Shown here one piece after another: positions 1 to 9,480 of a DNA stretch of 64,000 nucleotides. A program made the translations under genes and the position numbers. Every line of letters starts with the position of its first letter. Within the stretch, counting starts at the first letter, position 1. The notes under the pieces were generated by a model. That model did no database searches and was not told where the DNA came from. It saw nothing but the letters and a program-made list of their open reading frames with translations. The stretch is from Mantis religiosa (taxonomy: Eukaryota > Arthropoda > Insecta > Mantodea > Mantidae), in NCBI GenBank assembly GCA_030765055.1, contig CM060953.1, positions 17,211,518 through 17,275,517 on the forward strand, given 5' to 3'.

Positions 1-30
1 TAGATATAAACTGTAAGATTTTTTCCAGTC

Positions 31-505
31 GAGCGGGATGGCTGAGGCTGTTTCGTTTGCGGTGCACATTCGGAAGGTCCAGGTTTGAATCCTGTGGCCG
101 GTCTACCTGACCCATTCGAGTTTACCGGAGTTTTACCAGGTCTCCAGGTGAATCCTGAGAAGGTTAATTACCACCCTGTCCCTCCATTTCTCATCTGGTG
201 TTCTGTTTAAGCGTAGAAGTATTGGCGGGTGTCTTGGTGCTGTATGGCACGATGATATCTTCTGGTGAAGACATCCCCCTACGAAAGGACGGTCTCCGAT
301 TGGGTAGGGCAGTTTCCGGACTGTAGCAGCCTGAGTTTCCGGTTCTAATGGCCTGCCGGGTAGTTTCCAACTAGTAAAGTGGAGGAACCTTGCCATGTGT
401 ACTGTCGAGGCTCTTTGGATCGGCCACTCTATGCGTCCTCTCTCCTCATCCTTCCTCCCGGGATGCCCCACTTGGGAGCGTAGGTACAATAGATCACGAG
501 TGGGT
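31..505 (+). repeat. Long tRNA-headed SINE (family C)
   Basis: The head has a pol III A-box-like stretch (ggatggctgaggctg, 36-50) and a B-box-like stretch (ggtttgaatcc, 82-92) at tRNA-like spacing. A roughly 400-bp body follows, including the segment gcctgccgggtagtttcc near 351. Such heads are typical of tRNA-derived SINEs. The 3' end is not certain because no poly(A) or target duplication was identified. The reading frames in it are short and look incidental. A near-identical copy is at 48383-48857. Confidence 0.6.
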
Positions 506-668
506 CCAGGACCGAATAAAATCCAACGCTGTGTGGTCAGATTTGTTTTATGTCTACTATATCTTCCAGTTATAGATGAGTGATGTACAATAAACAGAAC
601 GTCAGCCCTACTTTAGTAAATTCTAGATATGCCGTTCATTTGACACGAAATGAATGCTATACACATGT
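506..668 (+). repeat. Z block, left part (split by module M1)
   Basis: Starts around gaccgaataaaatccaacg and matches 6306-6490, 21950-22140 and 35430-35620, where it is uninterrupted. Here it stops at the 13-bp sequence gctatacacatgt (656-668) and resumes after module M1. No coding potential is recognised. Confidence 0.7.
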
Positions 669-1138
669 CTCTCACCACCAAGGAGTTACCTAGATGTCCC
701 AAAAGGGCGCCCGGCGCCTCTGTGGGACTTTCCATAGGGCAATACCTAGTGAATAACTAGCCCCTCCATCTGGTCCTGTGGATTCAAGAAGGAACGGAAG
801 TGGATATACCACATATGCGCGCCAACACCAAAGAGGAGGGCTACGGATTAAACTCGGTAGGTCCGCCTGGTCATCTAGCACACCTACTAGCTATGCTTGC
901 TAGTACGTGGCAATATATGGCTTCCCTCAGCCCCGTCCGGAGACGCTCCCGATCTCCCACGGGTATCGGGAACCACTGTCCCTCGAGTCCAACCCAATCC
1001 GAACAACACCCATTCAGGGAGGGGCTAGAATATTCGGCCTGAGGTTCCTCTAGTGACGTCAGAGGTACCAAAAGTGCTGTGTGTCCGTAGCATCCGCACC
1101 TTGGGAGCAGAAGGGGACGGATCCCCTTCCCTACGGGG
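669..1138. mobile_element. GC-rich module M1, inserted with 13-bp direct repeats
   Basis: A 470-bp GC-rich segment lies between two identical 13-bp copies of gctatacacatgt (656-668 and 1139-1151). The flanks are the two halves of the Z block, which is continuous elsewhere. A 13-bp duplication is within the range produced by target-primed reverse transcription, but no poly(A) tail, promoter or terminal inverted repeat is seen. The segment contains the palindrome ggcgcccggcgcc and shares a plus-strand frame pattern with module M2. Its family is not recognised. Confidence 0.65.
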
Positions 1139-1329
1139 GCTATACACATGTCGTGTTTTAATTAAAATCCTTGGAGTCGTTTTTGAGAAAAGAAACTTGT
1201 TAAACAATTCCTATATATAAGGACTATGATACAATGAAGTTCAAAATTAATATAATCTCTAGTTGAACATATATTGCTAGTGTTTGCCTAGATCATATTT
1301 CGTTAGAACACTCCTAACATCCTCAGCTA
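1139..1329 (+). repeat. Z block, right part
   Basis: Resumes after M1 with a copy of gctatacacatgt, followed by tttaattaaaatccttgg and the phrase tacaatgaagttcaaaatt. That phrase is an empty version of the site where SINE2 is inserted in other copies (6583, 22231, 35710, 54965). It ends around catcctcagctaatgtcgac. Confidence 0.7.
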
Positions 1330-1800
1330 ATGTCGACTTGTACAACGAGGTCAACCGGAAAGTCTGAAGACTCCGGTCTCTATCAACCCGGAAGACATGG
1401 AAAATTTCGAGACTCTTTCCTTGGGGCAATACCTTTAGTCTATGGAACCACCCACCCTCCCCCCCAACGCATCTGCAGACAGGTGGAAGTGGATACGCCA
1501 CATACGCGCGTCAACACCGCAGGAAAGACTACCGAAAACCCCGGTGTGGCCACTTGGTGATCCAGCACACCTTCTACTGGCTCTGCAGGATAGTCATCAG
1601 GATCTTTTGGGCAACCCTCTGCCATATCCTGGCGGCTGAGGCCTGGCCGGAGGTATCCAATCTCCAGCGGGTGTCGTGAACACACTGCCCCTCGGGTACA
1701 ACTCAATCGGAAAAACTCCCCTTCGGGAGGGGCTCGAATCACGTCCTCTGAAGGGGATGGATTCGCTCTGTACAGGGGTTTTTGATTCGATGAGCTCCTT
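1330..1800. repeat. GC-rich module M2
   Basis: GC-rich stretch between catcctcagctaatgtcgac and gatgagctccttggaggtga, both of which flank a shorter interval near 6970-7015. It is a diverged relative of M1: both contain a plus-strand frame with W-I-x-H-x-R-A followed by A-H-L-L and a C-terminal stretch with N-P-L-P or S-P-T-G. No database family is recognised, and frameshifts between copies argue against a maintained gene. Confidence 0.5.
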
Positions 1801-1860
1801 GGAGGTGATAGTGGCGTCTCCGTGGTTTCTTGATAAACTTGAAGTTCTGAATCTTTATCC

Positions 1861-2110
1861 GCGGAGTGGCTGAGTTTTCAAACCGCTCTACTCTCACCGA
1901 AGCTTCCCGAGTTCGATCCTATGCGACCGCAAGGTGAGATTTGTGGTTGACAACACGGTACTGGAACGACTTTTCTCCGGTGACTCCAGTTTTCTTCCAC
2001 CATCTGATTACACTAGTACTCCATCTTCACTTCATGTGACATTAGTGTCACCGCCGGCGCTGCCGTATGTAGTAAAAGCGGGTGCTGAACACTACACATT
2101 ACATTTTACG
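1861..2110 (+). repeat. SINE1 copy (tRNA-headed, ~250 bp)
   Basis: Head with A-box-like gtggctgagttttc and B-box-like gagttcgatcc (near 1909). The body begins around gtgagatttgtggttgacaa and ends near ctacacattacatttta. It matches the bounded copy at 16886-17135. Confidence 0.75.
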
Positions 2111-2395
2111 TCCCCTTCAAAGGTGTTGACGAAATTGGACAGTTTTCCTTCATACTGCGTGGTTAATGCAGTTGGACCCTAGACACTTTTTAATAAATTG
2201 ATATCTTCTTCTATATCGTGATTCTTGTTTCATTAATGGTACGCTACTGCCGATATTTCTGTTCTTTATATTTCTAAAATAGTCCTTAAGCCTAATGTTC
2301 AACTTCCTTTTAGTTTTTCCCGTATAAAAGTTGTCACAGCCTTTGCAGTTTACCTGATACATAACTGAGTTTCTGTCTGTGTCGTTTTACTTTAT
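2111..2395 (-). pseudogene. PLE 3' fragment with GIY-YIG remnant
   Basis: On the minus strand a 70-residue frame (2150-2362) contains CDNFYTGKTKRKLNIRLK, the pattern around the YIG half of the GIY-YIG endonuclease that ends Penelope-like retroelements. The GIY half reads MYQ, and YIG reads YTG, so the nuclease is degenerate. Downstream residues end in LKSVQ-like sequence in related copies. The reverse transcriptase part is absent. Neighbours are SINE1 upstream and a D block downstream on the plus strand. This tail is repeated about nine times across the window. Confidence 0.72.
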
Positions 2396-3505
2396 ATTAT
2401 ATGATTTCAAAAGATATTGTACATTGAATTTGCCCTGTAGGGCGAAAGGAAAATGCGTAGCCCTGGGATGGTAAACACTAGCAATATATGGAGCATAGAG
2501 CACTAATTATATTAATTTAAAAAAAATGTTAGACATAAGGACCTGTTGTCCGAGAGGGTAAATTTCATTAAAAACTTCATGCAAAGCGCTGTATTTAAAT
2601 GCCCTGTTTAGTATTTAACTGACATACACGCACACAGAATCACGTGAAATGTTTTATAACTATGTACCATGTACGTTATAAGGACACGCTCTTTTAGTTC
2701 TTAATTAACCGCCAGGTTGACTAAACAATTGAAAGATGGTAATGGCCCTACCTCGTCTTGCCGTCCACAGATGGCTCTACTTGTAATATCCTACCGCGGT
2801 AAAGAAAATTTGTAATTATTTACAAAGATTTAAAATGAAATGTGTGTATAATGTTTGTACGTGCATTGAGTTTATTCCCGTATCACTGATTAAAAGTAGA
2901 TGGTAATTAGAATGTATTTTGATATAATTTTGACATAAGAAATTATTTTGTATGAGAACGGAGGTCATCTGAATTAAATATATAAACCACAAACTTTCTA
3001 ACTTTATTTCATGGTATCAGTGAACTTATGGTACTAAACTGTTAAAAGCATTTTTGTTGTGCAATTATTGTGCGGTTAAGTTGACAGCTTGACAAGTAAT
3101 AGAGTCTGGAATGAAATCGCGGTCCCGTTACCCGTAGCTGCTATGGAGCGGGCTGTGGTTCTTAAACACTTCAATATTTACATGACAACTTATATGGGAG
3201 TCTCTTATCTGCTTTCCCAGGCCTTCAAAAGTACAGATATCACACTGCAATGAGTTCACGCATTGTTTATTTCATTTGTCGTTACTGAGCGATGTCGTGC
3301 AGTCAGTCTCCAACAAATTAAGTAATATAGTTCCAGAAAATTTTTTATTTTACACACAAACTAACACTGGACTTTACAATTTTGCCTTTAATGGTATTAT
3401 AGTTCTTCTACTCTGACATATCTTCATCTGTTGAGTCATTATCACAGTCATCCTCGACACTGTTCCCTTCACATATCACTTACAATTTTTTCTTACTTTA
3501 GTGCA
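2396..3505 (+). repeat. D-A-B unit 1
   Basis: D block around agccctgggatggtaaacac (2459), A core at 2761-2815 (cacagatggctctacttg, ccgcgg kept), B block around cccgtagctgctatgg (3132). It ends in the minus-strand acidic transposase tail (residues like EDDCDNDSTDEDMS, 3415-3475). No gene. Confidence 0.75.
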
Positions 3506-3785
3506 TACTCTGTTAGTTCTTAATTAACCGCCAGGAGAGCAACATTAATTGTAAAACATATTGTCACATAGTAATCTTCCAACCGCGGCTTGCGGTTCAC
3601 AGATGGCTCCACTAGTATTAGCCTACTGCGCTGAAGAAAATTTATAATTATTTATAATTTTTTATGTAAATTGGTATTTATACTCTCTGCATATACTTTA
3701 CCTTTGTTTGCTTTTAACTATGTGAGAGTATACAGTAATTAGAATGTATATTGATGCAAATTTGACTGAAGAAGTAGTTCTGTAC
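3506..3785 (+). repeat. A block, unit 2 (interrupted)
   Basis: Starts at gttagttcttaattaaccgc. The core near 3598-3640 is degenerate (cactag, ctgcgc). It is cut at 3785 by the retroposed insertion. The intact version is at 51870-52190. Confidence 0.75.
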
Positions 3786-4266
3786 TCCAGACTACAGGAC
3801 CTCAAGACCGCAGAACAAATAGTAGCAGAGCACGACGAACAGAGCGTCCAGAGAATGAAAGCTTACCGCCCCAACATCGGGAGACCACCACAGCACACCT
3901 GATGGCCACATCAACTACCCTCCCGGATTTAACTTCCGGAGATTATGCCCTCCCACAAAGTATACTATTTAAACTTCCCCCACTCGGCAACGACTGCCGG
4001 ATATGATGCCCTCCAATACTAGATATATGTTACAATAAAGACTTACCCTGAATACCTTCCACTTTTCCACCCTTACTCTCCACGCGCCTCGTTCAGGGCC
4101 TTTTGGTCATGTCCGACGCCTGGCCATCATTCTTTACCCGCTCGCCGTTATTGACGGCCAGCTCCTACACTTCACCTCTACTAACAGGAGTGCTTTTAGC
4201 GGGATCCCACAAAGCCACTCAAACTACCTTCCAATCTTTCACCTCCTAACCATAAAAAAAAAAAAA
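3786..4266 (+). mobile_element. 5'-truncated retroposed fragment with poly(A) tail
   Basis: Absent from the homologous site in copy A'' (after 52136), where about 48 bp occur instead, so the insertion replaced that much target DNA. It begins with about 37 codons of an open frame ending at tga 3900-3902 (residues such as QRMKAYRPNIGRPPQHT). A long untranslated stretch follows with aataaa near 4035, then 13 A residues (4254-4266). This is the form of a 5'-truncated LINE or LINE-mobilised transcript. The encoded end is not recognised, so the clade is unknown. No target duplication is seen, consistent with a target-site deletion. Confidence 0.7.
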
Positions 4267-4580
4267 CTACTTCATTGCATGATTTGAATACAGAAAATAG
4301 ATTGTTACAAAGGTTTTTTGCTGTACAATTAAAGTACCCGGAGATTTGCAACTCAGTGCGATCACAACATGACTAGTAATGGTGTTTGGAATAAAATCGA
4401 GCTTCCGTTGCCGTACATGCTATGGGCCAAGCCATGGTTCTTGAACACTGAAATATTTCAATGAAAGCTTTTATGCGAGTTACTTAGCAGATTTCCCTGT
4501 CCTCCAATGTCAGTGGTATCTCACTGCGATGACTTCACCCTCTGAAGAATCTGTGGATTTGTGTATAAAGACTAAAATTG
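4267..4580 (+). repeat. B block, unit 2 (continued)
   Basis: Resumes unit 2 after the insertion, with gatcacaacatgactagtaa and gcttccgttgccgtacatg, then the gatgacttcaccctctgaag stretch. Confidence 0.65.
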
Positions 4581-4760
4581 AGTCATACTTTTTAAAACTT
4601 GAAACTTCACACACGTCCTTTGACAAAATCAGGAACGTTTCCGAAACAGTTGCAGTTTCATCGTCAGCTGATTAGCAACTCCCACGGTTGTTCTCTGAAA
4701 CAACAATATATATTGTTCTCTGAAACGACAGTATATATTCTTTCAAAAGCTGTGGTACAC
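4581..4760 (-). repeat. PLE-like 3' UTR segment with short inverted and direct motifs
   Basis: Matches 21020-21140, which directly adjoins the 3' side of the best PLE copy at 21180-21944. It is therefore probably PLE 3' untranslated sequence on the minus strand. It contains two direct copies of gttctctgaaac (4689 and 4713). Confidence 0.45.
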
Positions 4761-5400
4761 AGAGCTTATTCCGTGGGCAAAGTAATATGTTCTTCTGGAA
4801 AAGGTGTGTAGCCCTGCGATGGTAAACATTAGCCATATATGCAGTATCGAGCACTAATTCGTCTTAAATTTAGTTAATTTTATAACAATTTTACACCTAA
4901 GGACCTGTTGTGTGAAACGGCAAATTACATGGAATATTTCTGGCAAGGCACTGAATCTAAATGCCCAGTTTTGTGTTTAACTGACACACAGACGTTATAA
5001 GTTTTATAAATGCTTTCCATGTATGTTGTAATGACACGCTCATTTAGTTCTTAATTAACCGTCAGGAGGCAACTTTGATTGAGAAACAAACTGACAGATG
5101 CTAATGTTCCGACCTCGTCTTGCTGTCCACAGATGGCTCCACAAGTAATATCCAACCAGGGTGAAGAAAATGTGAAATGATTTATAAAGTTTTAAATACA
5201 ACTGTAGCTATACTGTTTACCTATAGCTTAAGTTTATTTCGTTTAGTTCAATGAACTGAAACAGTAATTAGAATATATTTTAACATAAATTTTACCGAAC
5301 AAGTAATTCTGTTTGAAAACGGAAGTCATCTGAAATAAATATATAAGTCACAATTTTTGTAACTGAATTTCATTGTGTGAATCCAATTCTAACTGGTGCA
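4761..5400 (+). repeat. D-A unit 3
   Basis: D block around tgtagccctgcgatggtaaa, A block from gttcttaattaaccgtcagg, core near 5128 with cacaag and ccaggg in place of the consensus cacctg and ccgcgg. Confidence 0.7.
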
Positions 5401-5841
5401 TGTTATAACGGCTGTGTTGTACAATTATTCAACCGTGCAACAACTTTTGCGTATTCAACTTGCTTCCACAAGGTTTATTGAGTCAGGGACCATGATAGAG
5501 CGGAATTTGAGATGAGGCACTTGTATACTAGAATGGCGGTACTCGGTTTCCATCATCTCTTCTGTAAGAATGCATCATGTCATGAGCGAACAGAAATATG
5601 TGCGTGCAAATTATGTGGACAAAGACATGAACTTTACCACATAGAACTGTGCAGGAAAAGAGCCAAATCAAAGACTATGTGAACCAAGGCGTCAGTGCAC
5701 AAATTCGAATAATTTGCAATAGTTTGTAATTGAGGTCTTATTGTATGGCCATTTGGCTGAAATAAGACTTTATTATGTAAATAATCATTAATGTTATCTC
5801 TAGCAATACAGATTACTAACACCCGAAAATTAGTATAATAT
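5401..5841. other. Unclassified segment
   Basis: No confident gene. A related stretch lies at 18770-19209, and the right half recurs at 31330-31518 and 34330-34435. One frame around 5545-5680 has several Cys and His residues (C-K-L-C-G-Q-R-H) that vaguely resemble a retroelement zinc knuckle, but it is not kept in the other copy. Confidence 0.4.
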
Positions 5842-6069
5842 TGTGACTCTGTGGATTACGTAGATTCGGAAATCTAGCTTCCAGAAAAAAACAAATGAAA
5901 GAAATCACTTCCGTACACTTCAAACTTCGACTGTCAGAATAACCATCATGCTACTGCTCTTCTAGCACCTGCGCGGTATTTATAGCCACCAGTCATTGTT
6001 TCTAGAATGCCGGGCAACAACAATAGACTGAAGAGTCGGGAGCCTCCTTCAGTCTCTTCTGCCCTCGAG
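5842..6069 (-). mobile_element. Solo-LTR fragment, LTR family 2
   Basis: Begins tgtgactctgtggattacg, similar in position and sequence to the TGTGAC start of the complete LTR at 58472. The minus strand has a TATA-like box (tataaatac near 5977-5985). Compared with 31519-31889 it is truncated on its right and internally shortened. It joins a PLE tail at 6070. Confidence 0.55.
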
Positions 6070-6192
6070 CCCTGAATACTTTTTAATAAATGTATTTCTT
6101 GTTCTAGATCGAGGTGCTTATTGCATAAAAGGTACGCTACTCCCAATTTGTCTGGTCTTGATGTTTCTAAAATACTCTTTAAGCATAATGTT
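6070..6192 (-). pseudogene. PLE C-terminal fragment
   Basis: The minus-strand frame carries VAYLLCNKHLDLEQEIHLLK, the segment that follows the GIY-YIG core in PLE proteins. It runs directly into the LTR fragment on its other side, so the 66-residue frame at 5946-6146 is chimeric. Confidence 0.6.
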
Positions 6193-6262
6193 CAATGACA
6201 CGCTCCTTTAGTTCTTAATTAGCCGTCAGGAGGCGACTTTAGTTGAAAAACAACAGATAATT
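6193..6262 (+). repeat. A block stub left by a ~464-bp deletion
   Basis: The A block starts normally (gttcttaattagccgtcagg) but jumps at about 6259 from aaaaacaacagat into ttttgatgagagtc, skipping the core and most of B. Copy A'' has the full sequence at 54178-54640, and A' at 34900-35390, so this is a deletion in copy A. Confidence 0.8.
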
Positions 6263-6582
6263 TTGATGAGAGTCTTTTACCTGCTTTTCCTGGTCTTCAA
6301 TAACACTTGGTAGAGTATGTCATAGAGCCGAATATAATTCAACGCTGGGTGGAAACATTTGTTTTCCATCTTCTAGATTTTACAGTTATAGTTGAGTGAT
6401 ATACAAAAAAGAGGAGATTAGTGCCACTGTCAGAAAATTCTAGATATACCTTCCATTTGTCACGAAATGAATGTTATACATGTATAGCGTTTAGATGAAA
6501 ATCTTTGGAATCTTTGTTGATAAAATCAAACCTTTTGAAACAGTCCTATGTGTTAAGGACTATGTTACAATGAAGCAGAAAA
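6263..6582 (+). repeat. Z block, left part
   Basis: Starts around cacttggtagagtatgtc and runs to the SINE2 target site (aagcagaaaa, 6573-6582). Copies are at 21945-22230, 35425-35709 and 54685-54964. Confidence 0.7.
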
Positions 6583-6863
6583 GCCCGCCTCGGTAACGTA
6601 GATGGTGGCGTGTCTGTTTCACGTTCAAGAGTTTAAAAGTTGACGTACAAGTTACAATCTCGGTCACGGTGAGCTACCTGGATGAGGTTTTTCTTGGGTT
6701 TTCCCTTATCCTTAAAGACGATTGTGGAGTAGCTCTAAGGTTAGTGGACCCCGGACTCATTTCAGTATCATTTCCCCAATCTCATTCACTGTGCGATATG
6801 AGTTAACGGTGTAGGACTTAAAATTACAAAAATAAATAGTCATATAAACAAATAAAATAAATA
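6583..6863 (+). repeat. SINE2 copy, with 10-bp target duplication
   Basis: tRNA-like head starting gcccgcctcggtaacgtaga. The body includes ccttaaagacgattgtgg and ccccggactcatttcag, with an A/T-rich tail of aaataaa repeats. It is flanked by aagcagaaaa (6573-6582) and aagcacaaaa (6864-6873). Copies 1230, 16690 and 32872 show the unoccupied site. Confidence 0.85.
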
Positions 6864-7064
6864 AAGCACAAAATTAATATAATTTTTAGTCGAACTTACA
6901 CCCGATGTTCCCTATATTGCTTGTGTTTACTTTTATCATGTTTCTTTAGGACTTTCCTAGCATCCTCAGCTAATATTGACTATTAAATTTTCGCTGATGA
7001 ACTAATTGGGGGCGATAGCAGCGCCTGTGCTTTTACCTTGATGGACTTGATAATCAGATACTTT
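6864..7064 (+). repeat. Z block, right part
   Basis: Continues the Z block after SINE2 (acaaaattaatataattttt) through catcctcagctaatattgac to the SINE1 head. Modules M1 and M2 are absent here. Confidence 0.65.
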
Positions 7065-7312
7065 GGCCGCGCCGTGTTTGAGTTGTTAGACCACTCGTCT
7101 CTCACCATGGCGGCCGGGTTCTAAGCGCAGCGACCGCAAAGTGATATTTGTGGTGGACAACACGGTGCTGGGGCGAGTTTTCTCCGGCTGCTCCGTATTT
7201 CTTTCACCAAATCATTACACTAGTACTCCAACTCATGTGTCATTAGTGTGTCACCGCCTGTGGTGCCGTATGTAGCAAAAGCTGACGTTAAAGACTACAC
7301 ATTTCATTTTCG
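7065..7312 (+). repeat. SINE1 copy
   Basis: Head ggccgcgccgtgtttgagtt with a B-box-like region near 7118 (gggttctaagc, decayed). The body runs gtgatatttgtggtggacaa to catttcattttcgg. Confidence 0.8.
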
Positions 7313-8129
7313 GTTCTCTTCTAAAGCGGAGTTTCGTGAAGGAAAAGGCGTTCCTTTGGAAAAGATGTGTAGCGCTGTGATGGTAAACACTAGCAATATA
7401 TGGAGCATCGGGTACCAGTTCGACTCATAATTATACTAATTTTCACAAAAGTTACACATAGGGATGTGTTGTGCAGACGGCTTATTTAATTGAACAGTTC
7501 TTGCAAGGCAGTGAATGTAAATGTCCAGTTTAGTATTTAACTGACACACAGACGTACACAGGTTGATGAATATAAAGCATATACGTCATAAAGACACGCT
7601 TTTTACTTCTTAATTTACCGCCATTTTGTAACACCAAGAGAAAGATGGTAATGATCCTACCTCGTCTTGCCGTCCACAGATGGCTCCAGCTGTAATAGCC
7701 TACCGCAGCAGAGAAAATGTGTAATTATTTAGAAAGTTTTAAAACGAACTGTATGTGTAATGTATGTGTGTGCGTTGGGTTTATTCGCGTTTCACGGAAT
7801 AAAAGTAAACACTAATTAGAATGTATTTTGATAAAAATTTGGCCTATGAGGTTATTCTGCATGAGAATGGAATAATGTGAATTAACTATATAAACCACAA
7901 ACTTTTAAACTTTTTTCGTGGTATTCCGCGAAATAAGGATAGAAATTTTCAAACACTTATGCTGTGCAATTATTGTGTCCTAAGAGCGTCTTTTCTGCAG
8001 CTGTATTCATTGTATGATTTGAATTGATTTGAAGTTGACTTTGAGGTTTGCAACAAGTTTCTATCACAAGAGTTTGGAATAATATCACGCTTCCGTTGCC
8101 CGTAGCTGCTATTGGCCACGCAATGCTTC
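7313..8129 (+). repeat. D-A-B unit 4
   Basis: D block around gtgtagcgctgtgatggtaa, A core near 7673 (cagatggctccagctg, ccgcag), B block through cccgtagctgctattggcc. It is interrupted at 8129 after tgcttc by the unclassified insertion. Confidence 0.75.
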
Positions 8130-8634
8130 CACCAGACCAGCAGAACCGACGAGTCGTCCAGGATTACATGGTCGGAGTGTTTGCTTCCCATGACCTAGCC
8201 GCTTGGTGCGGCTTTATTTCGGCAGTATAATGGATTTGTCGTTTGTCTCAGGCGATTGTCTTGGGCAGTGTTATGTCTAGCCTTAAATTGGCGCTATTGC
8301 CCCGTGAGAGGTGTGCGCCCAGAGCTGGCTGCACGATTCCGCCTGCCTGTGAGGCATCTGAGCACAGTCCACTTGACAGGCTAGAGGGAAGTAACTAGTG
8401 TTCAGTTTTGGGTCTTACCAAGCCCAGATTTAGAGTCAGGGGAAATTGGCCCGGTTTAGTTCTGGTTACCCACAGCATCTTTGGGCGACCAGTAGCACGT
8501 TCGACGGCGAGGAACCCTTGTGTCGTAACGGACAAGGGTGTTCACCAGGTTATTAGGATGGGAGTCTAGCTAACTGTAGATGGTGCGGGATCTCTCCTGC
8601 ACAACGTCCAGAATGTACGGGACTCCGGAATAGG
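8130..8634. mobile_element. Unclassified 505-bp insertion with TGCTTC direct repeats
   Basis: Less AT-rich than its surroundings and flanked by tgcttc (8124-8129 and 8635-8640), where other B blocks read straight through. Copies are at 37258-37741 and 56512-57016. There is no convincing protein. Minus-strand reading gives short frames only, with an aataaa near its far end. A solo LTR with 6-bp duplication or a nonautonomous transposon are both possible, but the ends do not read TG...CA. Confidence 0.6.
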
Positions 8635-8884
8635 TGCTTCTTGAACACTGAAGTATTTAAGTGAAAGCTTTGATGCGAGTCTCTTACTTGTTTTCCCTGG
8701 TCTTCAATAGCAGTGATATCTCTCTGTAATAACTTCACCCCCTCAGGAGTCACTGGATTGTTTATTTCATGTGTCGCTATTTAGCGAAGCCGTACAGTTA
8801 GTCTCCAACGAATTAAATAATCTAGTTCTAAAAATTTTGTCACTTTCACACAACTTAACAGAGTTAAACACTTTTGCCTTTTAT
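8635..8884 (+). repeat. B block, unit 4 (continued)
   Basis: From tgcttcttgaacactgaag through ctcaggagtcactggattgt into acttaacagagttaaacac, ending at the transposase tail on the opposite strand. Confidence 0.65.
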
Positions 8885-9480
8885 CATATTTTATTTCTTC
8901 TACGTTTGACACATCTTCGTCTGTTGAATCATTGCAATCATCATTATTTCCATCTCATTGTCTTCAATTATAGCTCTTTAAATTTTTTCTTCCTTTAGTG
9001 CATTCTTTTCTAATAGTGATCTATTATTTCATCCACATTATGATATACTTTTTCCCATTTCATTTCTCCAATTTTCTCACATGTCTGCCGGGTCAACGTT
9101 TCAGCTTTCATTTTAAAACTCACATTTCTGGAAGCATGCCATTGTTCGGCATCTGTCCATATTAATTCTGTAGCATTCAGGTGCGGCTATTATGGAGGAA
9201 GCTTTATGGTTGCATGAGAATATTTGGTCAATCAAAGTGTCTTTCGGAGTCGGTTTGTTAGCTGGAAATAAATCATAAAATTTTCTTTTTGTGCTACTGT
9301 CATAACTTGGAATATTGTGAATTGGTAAACAAAAAAGCATGCCTTCTCTTAAAGAACTTGACGTTGGAGGTTTATCTACTTGTGTATTATGGTAAGAGAC
9401 ATTATATATTCCTAACACCGAGTTAAGGGTAAATTAGGAATTAACATTATGATTAAAAACTTAACATAATTTCAGTATTC
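8885..9480 (-). pseudogene. DDE_3-type (IS630/Tc1/mariner-like) transposase remnant
   Basis: On the minus strand a 101-residue frame (9113-9418) contains VSYHNTQVDKPPTSSS and KPTPKDTLIDQI. This is the layout around and after the second catalytic Asp of insect DDE_3 transposases (D-N-A-x-Y-H-x-x-x-x-x-K-P-P-T). Here the aspartate is lost (IYNVSYHN). The acidic C-terminal tail is visible at 8905-8955 (DDCNDSTDEDVSNVEE). The N-terminal DNA-binding part is missing and several stops and frame changes intervene, so it is dead. It is a mobile-element relic inside the repeat, not a host gene. Confidence 0.75.

Noticed and set aside
3500..5400. CRISPR array, because of regularly recurring similar segments
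   Set aside because: Repeats are hundreds of bases long and irregularly spaced, and all other signs are eukaryotic.
5545..5690. Cys/His pattern resembling a BEL/Pao-type zinc knuckle
   Set aside because: Spacing only partly fits, and the paralogue at 18900-19050 has stops in the same frame.
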